Of a stretch of DNA of 63,281 nt, positions 53,256 through 61,682 are shown piece after piece. The position numbers and the translations under genes are program-made. The notes beneath the pieces are model-generated. The model made no database searches. It saw only the letters and a program-made list of their open reading frames with translations, and was not told where the DNA came from. The stretch's first letter is position 1. Every line of letters starts with the position of its first letter. The stretch comes from Streptantibioticus ferralitis (GTDB lineage: Bacteria; Actinomycetota; Actinomycetes; Streptomycetales; Streptomycetaceae), in contig NZ_JARHTQ010000040.1 of NCBI RefSeq assembly GCF_029223525.1, positions 1 to 63,281 of the forward strand, read 5' to 3'.

Positions 53256-54362
53256 CTAGGAGTGCTCCACTTCAGCCATCAGCAGGCGGAGGGTCAAGGA
53301 GTGTTTTTCTGGCGGCAGGGCGTCAAGGGCGGACTGTGCGTACTTCCTGCCGCCCTCCCTGTCGCCAGACTTAGCGAGCATTAGCCCCCGGTGCATCTCA
53401 AGGTGTGTTGCGAACCTGGGGAGCGTTGTCGGAAGTTCTCGTCGTGCTGTCTCTTGTGCTTCGACGGCTGTGGTTTCGTCGCCGAGCCGCGCGGCGAGTA
53501 GCGAGACGAAGACATTCATTCGCCACCACGGAACCGTGTAGTCGGATGTCTGCTCATAGGAACCCGCCTTGTCGAAGACCCGGCGTCCTTTGTCCATGAG
53601 CTTTCGCGCCGTGTCGTGGTCGCCCCGGATCGCTGCGGCATGGGCCTTACCCATGATCGCGTTCAAGAGTCCTAGTGACGGCTTGTTACTGATAGCCATA
53701 GCCTGATCGGCGAGTACGTCAGCGACACCGAGGGAGGCTCCCTCGTAGCCCAGGGCGATTGCCGCCCTCCCTCGCACCCATACTCGGGCTTGCTGGTCGC
53801 CGGACTCGTCAGCTGCTTTCGCTGCCATGCGGTACCACGAAACGGCCTTGGCGCCATCGCTGCCGGGGAACGTCTTGGCATACAGAGTCATGAGCCGTGA
53901 GGCGACTGACCACAGCTGTGGGGTGTCTAGTTGCTGCTGTACGACGACAAGTTCGCCGGAGACACGGCGCTGGATGTCAGCTGCGCCCATGGACATGTAG
54001 TCGGTGCCATAGGCGGCTAGTTTGGCTTCCCAGTCGTCCGTGGACGGGCCACCGGCGAGCCGGGCGCTGAATCCCGCCGTAAGCAAGTCTGACGCGACTA
54101 TTGGAGCTATAGCGGTCGCTGCAACATCACTGATGAACGTTCGGCGCTTCACTTCACCTTCAAGAACGGCTAGCGGGACGTCGAGAACGGCAGACAGGCA
54201 CCGGAGGTAGAACGGCCCCGGCTTCACCTTGGATCGCTCCCAGCCACTCACATATTCCCGGCTAAGGGTGGTCCCAAAAGCTTTGTTGATCTCTGATGCG
54301 AGCCGCCCTTGGCTCCACCCGCGCGCTGTACGCAGGTCCTTGATCAGTTGCCCAATGGCCAT
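53256..54362 (-). CDS. HTH-XRE regulator with TPR-like C-terminus
   Basis: 368 residues, ATG 54362. XRE helix-turn-helix at 1-60: IGQLIKDLRTARGWSQGRLASEINKAFGTTLSREYVSGWERSKVKPGPFYLRCLSAVLDVPL. A short RRTFISDVAATAIAP stretch follows, then alpha-helical repeats to the end (WYRMAAKAADESGDQQARVWVRGRAAIALGYEG...). Streptomyces mobile elements and development use such regulators; TPR repeats may bind a peptide or partner. TTGACC and a TAGTGG box lie upstream. Divergent from the cargo operon, so probably its switch. Confidence 0.85.
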   Translation of the reverse strand: MAIGQLIKDLRTARGWSQGRLASEINKAFGTTLSREYVSGWERSKVKPGPFYLRCLSAVLDVPLAVLEGEVKRRTFISDVAATAIAPIVASDLLTAGFSARLAGGPSTDDWEAKLAAYGTDYMSMGAADIQRRVSGELVVVQQQLDTPQLWSVASRLMTLYAKTFPGSDGAKAVSWYRMAAKAADESGDQQARVWVRGRAAIALGYEGASLGVADVLADQAMAISNKPSLGLLNAIMGKAHAAAIRGDHDTARKLMDKGRRVFDKAGSYEQTSDYTVPWWRMNVFVSLLAARLGDETTAVEAQETARRELPTTLPRFATHLEMHRGLMLAKSGDREGGRKYAQSALDALPPEKHSLTLRLLMAEVEHS

Positions 54363-54475
54363 GGCTCCAGCCTGCCACTACAGGTGCAACTTGTAGGTCA
54401 ACTGAGCGAATTTACGGCGCACTTGCCACTAACCATGACACTAGGGGGTGGGCGCCTCACGCAGACGATCGGGGC

Positions 54476-54739
54476 ATGACGGAGCATCCATTAACTGTCG
54501 TCCCTCGTAACGAGTTGCCCCGCCGCATGGGGATAGCTCGGCGAACGCGTCGGCTGCTCCCCGATGAGGTGGCCGAGGCGCAGCGTGAGCGCTGGGCACA
54601 GACGCCGGATCAAGTGTGGTTCCGGCCGTGGGTGCCGCTGCCTCCCGAAGTACCGCGCGGGCCGTACAAGCGGCCGACACGGGCGTTGGTGCTGGAGATC
54701 GAGGCTGGTCTCAGGAGCGTGCTCGGCGATGACCAGTAG
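54476..54739 (+). CDS. small basic hypothetical protein (element cargo 1)
   Basis: 87 residues. Rich in Arg, Pro and Trp (MGIARRTRRLLPDEVAEAQRERWAQTPDQVWFRPWVPLPPEVPRGPYKRPTRALVLEIEAGLRS). The short GPYKRPTRA basic patch suggests nucleic-acid contact. I do not recognise the family; an excision-factor role is possible by size and position but unsupported. First of four closely packed genes downstream of the divergent regulator; it overlaps the next gene by 11 bases. Confidence 0.6.
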   Translation: MTEHPLTVVPRNELPRRMGIARRTRRLLPDEVAEAQRERWAQTPDQVWFRPWVPLPPEVPRGPYKRPTRALVLEIEAGLRSVLGDDQ

Positions 54740-54923
54740 CAGCTTGACAGCCCCGGCGATCCACGTTCCGGCTCTTGAGCCGGTGCCGGTGGACGGGTGC
54801 GACGTCTGCGGAGCGTTGTCCCGGCAGCGCGAGGCAGCCAGGGCTACCGGCAGCCCGATCACGGTCCGGCAGTGCAGCCAGGAACTTGCCAACCACCCGC
54901 ACAGAAAGACGGAACGGGCATGA
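54729..54923 (+). CDS. small CxxC protein (element cargo 2)
   Basis: 64 residues. PVPVDGCDVCGALSRQREAARATGS contains one CxxC; the C-terminus ELANHPHRKTERA is typical of a small protein group that I recall near HTH regulators in streptomycetes. Function unknown. It overlaps both neighbours (11 bases and ATGA), so translation is coupled. Confidence 0.6.
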   Translation: MTSSSLTAPAIHVPALEPVPVDGCDVCGALSRQREAARATGSPITVRQCSQELANHPHRKTERA

Positions 54924-55117
54924 CGGGGCACCCTTCGGATCCGTTCGTAGGCACCTCGTACGAGGGATCGCCCGAGGGGTGGTGGACGGAGTACGGGGGA
55001 GCGCTGGACGTGAAGTCCGGAGTGGTCCACTTACCCGGTCCGTACCACCCGCCCTGCCTGCGGCGCTGTGGCAGGTGCAGACCGCCCAGCAGCGAGCGGC
55101 AGCCTGCCGTGAGTTAG
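54920..55117 (+). CDS. small hypothetical protein (element cargo 3)
   Basis: 65 residues starting in an ATGA overlap with the previous gene. GTSYEGSPEGWWTEYGGALDVKSGVVHLPGPYH is a Gly/Trp/Tyr-rich stretch, then CLRRCGRCRPP with three cysteines. The cysteine-rich tail may lie beyond the true domain. Not recognised. Confidence 0.5.
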   Translation: MTGHPSDPFVGTSYEGSPEGWWTEYGGALDVKSGVVHLPGPYHPPCLRRCGRCRPPSSERQPAVS

Positions 55118-55325
55118 CCACCTGAACTCTCGTCTCCTGCCGGACGGAAACGGACGGGCTTCCCACTGTTCGAGATCTTGGCGGGGACGGGGTTGAACAC
55201 CCGTCCGCTTCTTCCTCTGCGGTGCGGTACGGGTGCAGTACCCGCCCCGGTTGGCGACTGGGGAGTTTCCGCCGGGGCGGGTCAGCAAGCGCACGGGATC
55301 ACCATCGTCAACGAAGGAGACCCAA

Positions 55326-55787
55326 GTGGACGACGCACGCCAGTTAGTCAGCGACGCCCAGTTTGCGGGCGTGCTGAAGACAGTGCTGGACAACAACCGG
55401 GACATGGCCGCTGACGTGGGCGCACGCATCGTGACGGAAGCGCTGAAGTTCGTGGTGGCCGGTGCGCAGTTCCCGGATGTACCGCTGGCGCCGAGCCGAG
55501 TAGTGGACGAGGGGTGGCACGCCCTGATCTTGCACACTCGCTTGTACGTGGACCTGTGCCAGCGCTTCGGGCCGTTCGTGCACCACTCCCCGGGCTACGA
55601 CCCGACGAACTACGACCCCAAGATCCTCGAACGCACCTGCGCCGTCATCGGAGAGGCGGGCTACTCGCTGGACTCCGCTCTATGGGGCAGCCCCACGAAG
55701 CCCCTGGTGGCGGTGGCTGCACAGTGCCAGCACGCGCCGGAGTGCGCGATCCAGCCGATGCCCGAACCGCGCGATCCACGCGGCTGA
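55326..55787 (+). CDS. hypothetical protein with WHALILHT motif (element cargo 4)
   Basis: 153 residues from GTG 55326 (AAGGAGA upstream). Helical N-terminus, then VPLAPSRVVDEGWHALILHTRLYVDLCQRFGPFVHHSPGYDP. The DEGWHALILHT...Y...CQRFG pattern resembles the conserved W-H-x-x-I-L-H-T motif of glycine-rich-domain (GRDP/DUF1399-like) proteins, whose function is also unclear. C-terminus has CQHAPEC. It is separated from cargo 3 by 208 bases containing an inverted pair CGGACGGG/CCCGTCCG. Confidence 0.65.
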   Translation: MDDARQLVSDAQFAGVLKTVLDNNRDMAADVGARIVTEALKFVVAGAQFPDVPLAPSRVVDEGWHALILHTRLYVDLCQRFGPFVHHSPGYDPTNYDPKILERTCAVIGEAGYSLDSALWGSPTKPLVAVAAQCQHAPECAIQPMPEPRDPRG

Positions 55788-55832
55788 GAAGCACTGCGCG
55801 CGTACGCTGGCCGGAGAGACGGGAGGCACCAC

Positions 55833-56039
55833 ATGGAGTGGATTGACCCCAGGTACGCGCCACTGGTTGAGGAATTCCGTCGCCAGGAGGCCGACGCGCC
55901 CCAGATGCGGTGTCGCCGTTGTGACGGGCGCGGAACGCTGTTTCTGCCCAACGCGTTTGGCGGTACCCGAGTGAAGTGCCCGCCGTGCGACGGTGAAGGG
56001 GTGATGTCGGTACCGTTCCGGGGCTTCATCATGGCCTAA
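55833..56039 (+). CDS. DnaJ-type zinc-finger miniprotein (element cargo 5)
   Basis: 68 residues, ATG 55833 with GGGAGG upstream. Two CxxCxGxG-like motifs at Cys27/Cys30 (CRRCDGRG) and Cys49/Cys52 (CPPCDGEG), as in the zinc centre of DnaJ. No J domain. Probably binds zinc and partner proteins; role unknown. It is followed by a terminator. Confidence 0.75.
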   Translation: MEWIDPRYAPLVEEFRRQEADAPQMRCRRCDGRGTLFLPNAFGGTRVKCPPCDGEGVMSVPFRGFIMA

Positions 56040-56047
56040 GCCCCAAC

Positions 56048-56089
56048 AGCCCCGTCCGTGTGCTGTCCCCCGTGGCGCTGGACGGGGCT
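56048..56089. terminator. hairpin terminator of the cargo operon
   Basis: AGCCCCGTCC / GGACGGGGCT, 10-base perfect stem with a 22-base loop, after the last cargo gene and before the reconstituted host gene. Confidence 0.75.
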
Positions 56090-56157
56090 TCCCTCGTGGC
56101 ACTGCTCACAGCCAGGCCGAACCGGAAGCCTGCAAGCCGGATGGCACCCTTGACCCC

Positions 56158-58005
56158 ATGACCGACGCCTCACCCGCCCCGCGCGCCCGTGCCCGTGTCC
56201 GTGCTCCCGAGCTGATCGGCAAGGGCGGCTGGCTGAACACCGGTGGGAAGCAACTCACCCTTGCCGACCTACGGGGTAAGTGTGTCGTCGTAGACTTCTG
56301 GACGTTCTGCTGCATCAACTGCCTGCACGTCCTGGACGAGCTGCGCGAACTGGAGGAGCGGCACCGCGACACGGTGGTGATCATCGGCGTGCACTCCCCG
56401 AAGTTCGTGCACGAGGCGGAGCACGCGGCGGTGGTCGACGCGGTGGAGCGGTACGGGGTGCACCACCCCGTGCTGGACGATCCCGAGCTGGCCACCTGGA
56501 AGCAGTTCGCGGTACGGGCCTGGCCGACCCTGGTGGTCATCGACCCCGAGGGCTATGTGGTCGCGCAGCACGCCGGTGAGGGGCATGCGCACGCCCTCGA
56601 GAAGCTGGTCGAGGAGCTGGAGACGGAGCACGCCGCCAAGGGCACGCTGCGGCGCGGTGACGGGCCGTACGTCGCACCGGAGCCGCAGCCGACCGATCTG
56701 CGGTTCCCGGGCAAGGCGCTGCTGCTGCCGAGCGGGAACTTCCTGGTCTCCGACTCGACCCGGCACGCGCTGGTCGAGCTGGCGGCCGACGGCGAGACCG
56801 TGGTCCGGCGGATCGGATCCGGCGAGCGGGGGTTTGCCGACGGTACGGCACAGGAGGCGCGGTTCAGCGAGCCGCAGGGGCTCGCGCTGCTGCCGGACGG
56901 TGAGACGGTCGTCGTCGCCGACACCGTCAACCACGCGCTGCGCCAGGTCCGTCTGGCGACCGGTGCGGTGACCACCCTCGCCGGTACCGGAAAGCAGTGG
57001 TGGCAGGGGTCGCCGACGAGCGGAGCTGCGCGCGAGGTGGACCTGTCGTCGCCATGGGACGTGGCGTGGTTCGACGACCGGGTGTGGATCGCTATGGCGG
57101 GCGTGCACCAGCTGTGGGCGTACGACCCGGCCGCCGGCACCGTGTCCGTCGCGGCCGGTACGACCAACGAGGGGCTGGTCGACGGCCCGGCCGACGAGGC
57201 GTGGTTCGCCCAGCCGTCCGGGCTGACGGCCGCGGGTGACCGGCTGTGGATCGCCGACTCCGAGACGTCCGCGCTGCGGTACGTGGGGAAGGAGGACGGC
57301 GGCTATGTGGTCAGGACCGCCGTCGGCACCGGCCTGTTCGACTTCGGGCACCGCGACGGCGCCGCCGAACAGGCCCTGCTCCAGCACCCGTTGGGCGTCA
57401 CCGCGCTGCCGGACGGCTCGGTCGCCGTCAGCGACACCTACAACCACGCCCTGCGCCGCTACGACCCGGCGAGCGGTGAGGTCAGCACGCTCGCGACGGA
57501 TCTGCGCGAGCCGTCGGACGCGGTCGTGGCGGACGGCGACGTGGTCGTCGTCGAGTCCGCACGGCACCGGCTGACCCGGCTGCGGCTGCCGGAGGAGGCG
57601 GTACGGGTGGCGGGGGCCGCGCACCGCACCCAGCGGCCCGCGACCGAAGTGGCGTCCGGACGGCTCCGGTTGGACGTGGTCTTCACCGCGCCCACCGGCC
57701 AGAAGCTCGACGAGCGCTACGGACCCTCGACCCGGCTTCTGGTCAGCTCCACCCCGCCGGAACTGATCGCCTCCGGCGACGGCAAGGGCACGGACCTGAC
57801 CCGCGACCTCGTCCTGGACGCCTCGGTCGGCGAAGGCGTACTGCACGTCTCCGCGATGGCCGCCTCCTGCGACGACGACCCGGACAACGAGTACCCGGCC
57901 TGCCATGTCCACCAGCAGGACTGGGGGGTTCCGGTCAAGCTCACGGAGAACGGCGCGACCCGGTTGCCACTCGTACTGGCGGGAATGGACGAGGACGGTG
58001 CGTGA
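56158..58005 (+). CDS. thioredoxin-domain and NHL-repeat protein (target gene, reconstituted)
   Basis: 615 residues. Residues 20-160 are a TlpA-like thioredoxin domain with Cys52-I-N-Cys55 in WTFCCINCLHVLDELRELEERH. Residues about 180-500 hold NHL beta-propeller repeats (LPSGNFLVSDSTRHALVELAADG, LLPDGETVVVADTVNHALRQV, LPDGSVAVSDTYNHALRRY). A C-terminal beta domain has a CDDDPDNEYPACHVH segment. No signal peptide, so cytosolic. The first ~46 codons and the promoter come from the integrated element and differ from the stranded native start at 51417; the rest is chromosomal. The frame is intact across the junction at Asp46. Confidence 0.9.
   Translation: MTDASPAPRARARVRAPELIGKGGWLNTGGKQLTLADLRGKCVVVDFWTFCCINCLHVLDELRELEERHRDTVVIIGVHSPKFVHEAEHAAVVDAVERYGVHHPVLDDPELATWKQFAVRAWPTLVVIDPEGYVVAQHAGEGHAHALEKLVEELETEHAAKGTLRRGDGPYVAPEPQPTDLRFPGKALLLPSGNFLVSDSTRHALVELAADGETVVRRIGSGERGFADGTAQEARFSEPQGLALLPDGETVVVADTVNHALRQVRLATGAVTTLAGTGKQWWQGSPTSGAAREVDLSSPWDVAWFDDRVWIAMAGVHQLWAYDPAAGTVSVAAGTTNEGLVDGPADEAWFAQPSGLTAAGDRLWIADSETSALRYVGKEDGGYVVRTAVGTGLFDFGHRDGAAEQALLQHPLGVTALPDGSVAVSDTYNHALRRYDPASGEVSTLATDLREPSDAVVADGDVVVVESARHRLTRLRLPEEAVRVAGAAHRTQRPATEVASGRLRLDVVFTAPTGQKLDERYGPSTRLLVSSTPPELIASGDGKGTDLTRDLVLDASVGEGVLHVSAMAASCDDDPDNEYPACHVHQQDWGVPVKLTENGATRLPLVLAGMDEDGA
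56293..56307. other. attR core of the integrated element
   Basis: GACTTCTGGACGTTC, matching the attL core at 51549-51563 with two differences, encoding DFWTF of the target protein. Left of it is element sequence that imitates the gene; right of it is chromosome. Confidence 0.75.
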
Positions 58006-58050
58006 TCATAGGATTCCTCTGCGTGTACGGTAATTGGGTAGGGTGACTCC

Positions 58051-58359
58051 GTGAGCGAGATCGAGGAGCTGCGCCGTCGGTTGGACGCGCTGGAGGCGGA
58101 GGTCGGCTTGCGCGAGCAGGCGGCGAACACCCACGCCCTAGTGGCCCTGAACGACCGCGACGTGGCCGAGCCACGCGCGCACCGGCAGGTGCTGGGCGCC
58201 CTGCGCGAGACCCGGCTCGAACAGGGCCAGCAGATCCAGGCGCTCGACGCCAAGGCAGGTGCCCTGGACACCGAGATGCGCCGGGGCTTCGCGACCGTCC
58301 TCACCGCCGTCCAGGCGATCGCCGACCGGCTCGACGACCGCCCAGGCGGCAGGGCCTAG
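58051..58359 (+). CDS. small coiled-coil protein
   Basis: 102 residues from GTG 58051. Heptad-like helices at 1-45 (SEIEELRRRLDALEAEVGLREQAANTH) and again at 55-80 (LEQGQQIQALDAKAGALDTEMRRG), ending with IADRLDD. No catalytic motif. Likely a dimeric scaffold. The stop region overlaps the convergent aminopeptidase stop by 4 bases. Confidence 0.7.
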   Translation: MSEIEELRRRLDALEAEVGLREQAANTHALVALNDRDVAEPRAHRQVLGALRETRLEQGQQIQALDAKAGALDTEMRRGFATVLTAVQAIADRLDDRPGGRA

Positions 58360-59636
58360 ACCTCCAGGAACGCCTTCAGGGTGGAGGCCAGGAGGAACGG
58401 GTCCTCGGCGCCGCACAGTTCGCGGGCCGAGTGCATCGACAGGATCGCCACACCGATGTCAACGGTGCTGATGCCGTGCCGGGCCGCGGTGATCGGGCCG
58501 ATGGTCGTGCCGCACGGCATCGCGTTGTTGGAGACGAACGACTGCCACGGCACTCCCGCGCGCTCGCACGCTGTGACGAAGATGCCGCGTCCGGTGCCGT
58601 CGGTGGCGTACCGCTGGTTGACGTTGACCTTGAGGATCGGGCCGCCGTTGGGCACCGGGAGGTGGCCGGGGTCGTGCCGCTCCGGGTAGTTGGGGTGCAC
58701 GGCGTGGCCGGTGTCGGAGGACAGACAGACGGTTCCGGCGAAGGCGCGCGCCTTGTCCTCGTAGGAGCCGCCGCGGGCGAAGACCGAGCGCTCCAACACG
58801 GCGCCGAGCAGCGGGCCTTGGGCGCCGGTGTCGGCCTGGCTGCCGTTCTCCTCGTGGTCGAAGGCGGCGATCACCGGGATGTACGGCAGGGGTTCGCCCG
58901 CCACCGCGGCCAGCGCCGCCGTCGCGGCGTGCACTGACAACAGGTTGTCCAGCCGCGGCGCGGCCAGCAGCTCGCGGTCCCGGCCGAGGTAGGCGGGCGG
59001 CTGGACGTCGTGCGTCATCAGGTCCCAGCCGACGACCTCGGCGGCGTCCACGCCCGCCTCCCGCGCCAGGAAACCGATCAGCGCGCCCTCGTCGGCCCGG
59101 CCCAGGCCCCATATGGGCTGCATGTGCTTCTGCCGGTCCAGCGTCATGCCCTCGTTGACCTGCCGGTCCAGGTGGATGGCGAGCTGCGGCACCCGCAGCA
59201 GCGGCCGGTCCACGTTCACCAGCCGGGTCGTGCCGTCCCGCAGCGCGAGGCGGCCCGCGAGGCCGAGGTCGCGGTCCAGCCAGGAGTTGAGCAGCGGGCC
59301 GCCGTAGATCTCCACGGCGATCTGCCGCCAGCCGTACGCCCCGCTGTCCGGGCGCGGCTTGACCCGCAGGTTGGGCGAGTCGGTGTGCGCGCCGACGATC
59401 CGGTACGGCGTCTGCGGACCGGCGCCCTCGGGCACGTACCAGGCGACGATCGCGCCGCCGCGCAGCACGTACTTGCCGCCGGATGACCCGTCCCACGCGT
59501 CCGTTTCCTCGACCTGCCGGAACCCGGCCTTCTCCAGCCGCTCCGCCGCGCTGGCCACCGCGTGGTACGGGGACGGGCTCGCGGAGATGAACGCGATCAG
59601 GTCGTCGGTGTGGGCGCGGTCGAAGTAAGGGGTCAT
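58356..59636 (-). CDS. apeB: M18-family aspartyl aminopeptidase
   Basis: 426 residues from ATG 59636 (ATG 59648 is 4 codons longer). Zinc ligands and motifs: GAHTDSPNLRVKP (His), RLDNLLS (bridging Asp), AFDHEENGSQ (Glu pair), and the C-terminal MPCGTTIGPITAARHGISTVDIGVAILSMHSARE with the last His. Dodecameric, co-catalytic zinc peptidase removing N-terminal Asp/Glu. Normal length. The symbol is the common name for this family. Confidence 0.95.
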   Translation of the reverse strand: MTPYFDRAHTDDLIAFISASPSPYHAVASAAERLEKAGFRQVEETDAWDGSSGGKYVLRGGAIVAWYVPEGAGPQTPYRIVGAHTDSPNLRVKPRPDSGAYGWRQIAVEIYGGPLLNSWLDRDLGLAGRLALRDGTTRLVNVDRPLLRVPQLAIHLDRQVNEGMTLDRQKHMQPIWGLGRADEGALIGFLAREAGVDAAEVVGWDLMTHDVQPPAYLGRDRELLAAPRLDNLLSVHAATAALAAVAGEPLPYIPVIAAFDHEENGSQADTGAQGPLLGAVLERSVFARGGSYEDKARAFAGTVCLSSDTGHAVHPNYPERHDPGHLPVPNGGPILKVNVNQRYATDGTGRGIFVTACERAGVPWQSFVSNNAMPCGTTIGPITAARHGISTVDIGVAILSMHSARELCGAEDPFLLASTLKAFLEV

Positions 59637-59656
59637 GGGGACCAGCATAGAAGCGG

Positions 59657-59693
59657 GCGGCGGCCCTCCCCCGTGCCGGGAGCGGGCCGCCGC
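59657..59693. terminator. hairpin terminator after the acyl-CoA dehydrogenase
   Basis: GCGGCGGCCC / GGGCCGCCGC, perfect 10-base stem with a 17-base loop, just beyond the minus-strand stop at 59711. Confidence 0.8.
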
Positions 59694-59710
59694 ATTACTT
59701 ACCGGGCTGC

Positions 59711-61537
59711 TCAGAAGGCCTCTTCCGGCAGCTCCATCAGCTCGTTGGTGACGGACTCGGCGAGCGAGCGCTGCACGCCGACGCCCGGCAGCACGTTCTC
59801 CGCGAAGAACTTCGCGGCCGCGATCTTGCCGAGGTAGAAGGCCTTGTCCTTCTCGTTCGCGGTGGCCAGCTTCTCGGCCGCGACGGCGGCGCCCCGCAGC
59901 AGCAGGTAGCCGACGACCACGTCGCCGGAGGCGAGCAGCAGGCGGGTGGTGTTCAGGCCGACCTTGTAGATCGACTTCACGTCCTGCTCGGTGCCCGCCA
60001 GGTCGGTCAGCATCTGGCCGACGATGGCCTCCAGGTCGACGGCGGCCTTGGCGAGGCTGCCGCGGGCGGCGGCCAGCTCCTCGCCACCGGTCTCGGCGCC
60101 CAGGAACGACTTGATCTCCTCGGACACGGTGGTGAGCGCCTGGCCCTGGTCGCGGACGATCTTCCGGAAGAAGAAGTCCTGGCCCTGGATCGCGGTGGTG
60201 CCCTCGTACAGGGTGTCGATCTTGGCGTCCCGGATGTACTGCTCGATCGGGTACTCCTGCAGGTAGCCGGAGCCGCCCAGGGTCTGCAGGGACTGCGCCA
60301 GCTGCTCGTAGGACTTCTCCGAGCCGTAGCCCTTGACGATCGGCAGCAGCAGGTCGTTGAGGCGGTGTGCGGCGGAGGCGTCCTCGCCCGCGGCCTCCTT
60401 GACCAGGATCTCGTCCTGGACGGTCGCGGTGTACAGGACGAGCGCGCGCATGCCCTCCGCGTACGCCTTCTGCGTCATCAGCGAGCGGCGCACGTCGGGG
60501 TGGTTGGTGATGCTGACGCGCGGCGCGGACTTGTCCATGAACTGGGCCAGGTCGGCACCCTGGACGCGCTCCTTGGCGTACTCCAGCGCGTTGAGGTAGC
60601 CGGTGGACAGGGTGGCGATGGCCTTCGTGCCGACCATCATCCGCGCGAACTCGATGATCTTGAACATCTGGCGGATGCCGTCGTGCTTCTCACCGAGCAG
60701 CCAGCCCTTGGCCGGGTGGTTGGCGCCGAAGGTCATCTCGCAGGTGTTGGAGGCCTTCAGGCCCATCTTGTGCTCGACGTTGGTGGCGTAGACGCCGTTG
60801 CGCTCGCCGAGCTCGCCGGTCTCCCAGTCGAAGTCGTACTTCGGCACGATGAACAGCGACAGGCCCTTGGTGCCCGGGCCGTGGCCCTCGGGGCGGGCCA
60901 GCACGAAGTGGATGATGTTCTCCGACATGTCGTGCTCACCGGAGGTGATGAAGCGCTTCACGCCCTCGATGTGCCAGGAGCCGTCCTCCTGCTGCACGGC
61001 CTTGGTACGGCCCGCGCCCACGTCCGAACCGGCGTCCGGCTCGGTGAGCACCATGGTGGAGCCCCACAGCCTGTCGGTCATCCGCTGCGCGATCTTGTGC
61101 TGCTCCTCGGTGCCCTCCTCGTAGAGCACACCGGCGAAGGCCGGGCCGGACGCGTACATCCACACGGCCGGGTTCGAGCCCAGGATCGTCTCGGCGAAGC
61201 CCCACAGCAGGGAGCGCGGCGCGGTGGTGCCGCCGATGGCCTCCGGGATGCCCAGGCGCCACCACTCGGCGTCCATGTAGGCGGAGAAGCTCTTCTTGAA
61301 GCTGTCCGGGACCGGCGCGGTGTTGGTCTCCGGGTCGAAGACCGGCGGGTTCCGGTCGGCGTCCGCGTAGGAGGCGGCGAGCTCGTTCTCCGACAGGCGG
61401 GCGATCTCGGCGAGGATGTCCTTGGCGGTGTCCACATCCATGTCGGCAAACGGACCGGTGCCGTAGGCCGTGTCCCGGCCGAGCACCTCGAACAGGTTGA
61501 ACTCGATGTCGCGAAGGTTCGACTTGTAGTGGCCCAT
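59711..61537 (-). CDS. acyl-CoA dehydrogenase, long form
   Basis: 608 residues, longer than the usual 380 because of an extended N-terminus ([27 protein letters not shown]) and a C-terminal helical domain (about 470-600). FAD/substrate motifs: [18 protein letters not shown], the [12 protein letters not shown] loop, and [35 protein letters not shown] with the catalytic Glu in YEGTT. Family members oxidise long or dicarboxylic-type acyl-CoAs. ATG 61537 chosen because MGHYKS is the conserved family start; an ACTGATTAGT palindrome lies upstream. Confidence 0.94.
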   Translation of the reverse strand: MGHYKSNLRDIEFNLFEVLGRDTAYGTGPFADMDVDTAKDILAEIARLSENELAASYADADRNPPVFDPETNTAPVPDSFKKSFSAYMDAEWWRLGIPEAIGGTTAPRSLLWGFAETILGSNPAVWMYASGPAFAGVLYEEGTEEQHKIAQRMTDRLWGSTMVLTEPDAGSDVGAGRTKAVQQEDGSWHIEGVKRFITSGEHDMSENIIHFVLARPEGHGPGTKGLSLFIVPKYDFDWETGELGERNGVYATNVEHKMGLKASNTCEMTFGANHPAKGWLLGEKHDGIRQMFKIIEFARMMVGTKAIATLSTGYLNALEYAKERVQGADLAQFMDKSAPRVSITNHPDVRRSLMTQKAYAEGMRALVLYTATVQDEILVKEAAGEDASAAHRLNDLLLPIVKGYGSEKSYEQLAQSLQTLGGSGYLQEYPIEQYIRDAKIDTLYEGTTAIQGQDFFFRKIVRDQGQALTTVSEEIKSFLGAETGGEELAAARGSLAKAAVDLEAIVGQMLTDLAGTEQDVKSIYKVGLNTTRLLLASGDVVVGYLLLRGAAVAAEKLATANEKDKAFYLGKIAAAKFFAENVLPGVGVQRSLAESVTNELMELPEEAF

Positions 61538-61593
61538 GACGAAGGCTCCGTCTGCTCGGGAGGGGCGCCCAGGGTTGGGCATGCCTCGCACAT

Positions 61594-61607
61594 CTACTGA
61601 TTAGTAG
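61594..61607. promoter_or_regulatory. candidate operator before the acyl-CoA dehydrogenase
   Basis: CTACT-GATT-AGTAG, 5-base half-sites with a 4-base centre in an AT-rich patch, 57-70 bases upstream of the dehydrogenase start and 76-89 before the divergent SseB-like gene. TetR-type spacing. Confidence 0.5.
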
Positions 61608-61682
61608 TTCACGATGATGCTACCCGTCGGTAATAAGAAGCAAGCCCCAACCGCCGAAGTGTGACTCGCTACTCTTGGGCGG

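Larger units (their letters stand above)
51551..56300. mobile_element. 4.7-kb serine-integrase integrative element
   Basis: Bounded by the shared core within the thioredoxin/NHL gene. Contains the integrase, a divergent HTH-TPR regulator and five small genes on the plus strand. No replication, transfer, capsid or terminase gene is present, so it is either a minimal mobilisable unit or a reduced remnant of a larger phage or conjugative element. Base composition is visibly less GC-rich than the flanks, and the flanks (esterase, aminopeptidase) are ordinary chromosomal genes. Confidence 0.82.
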
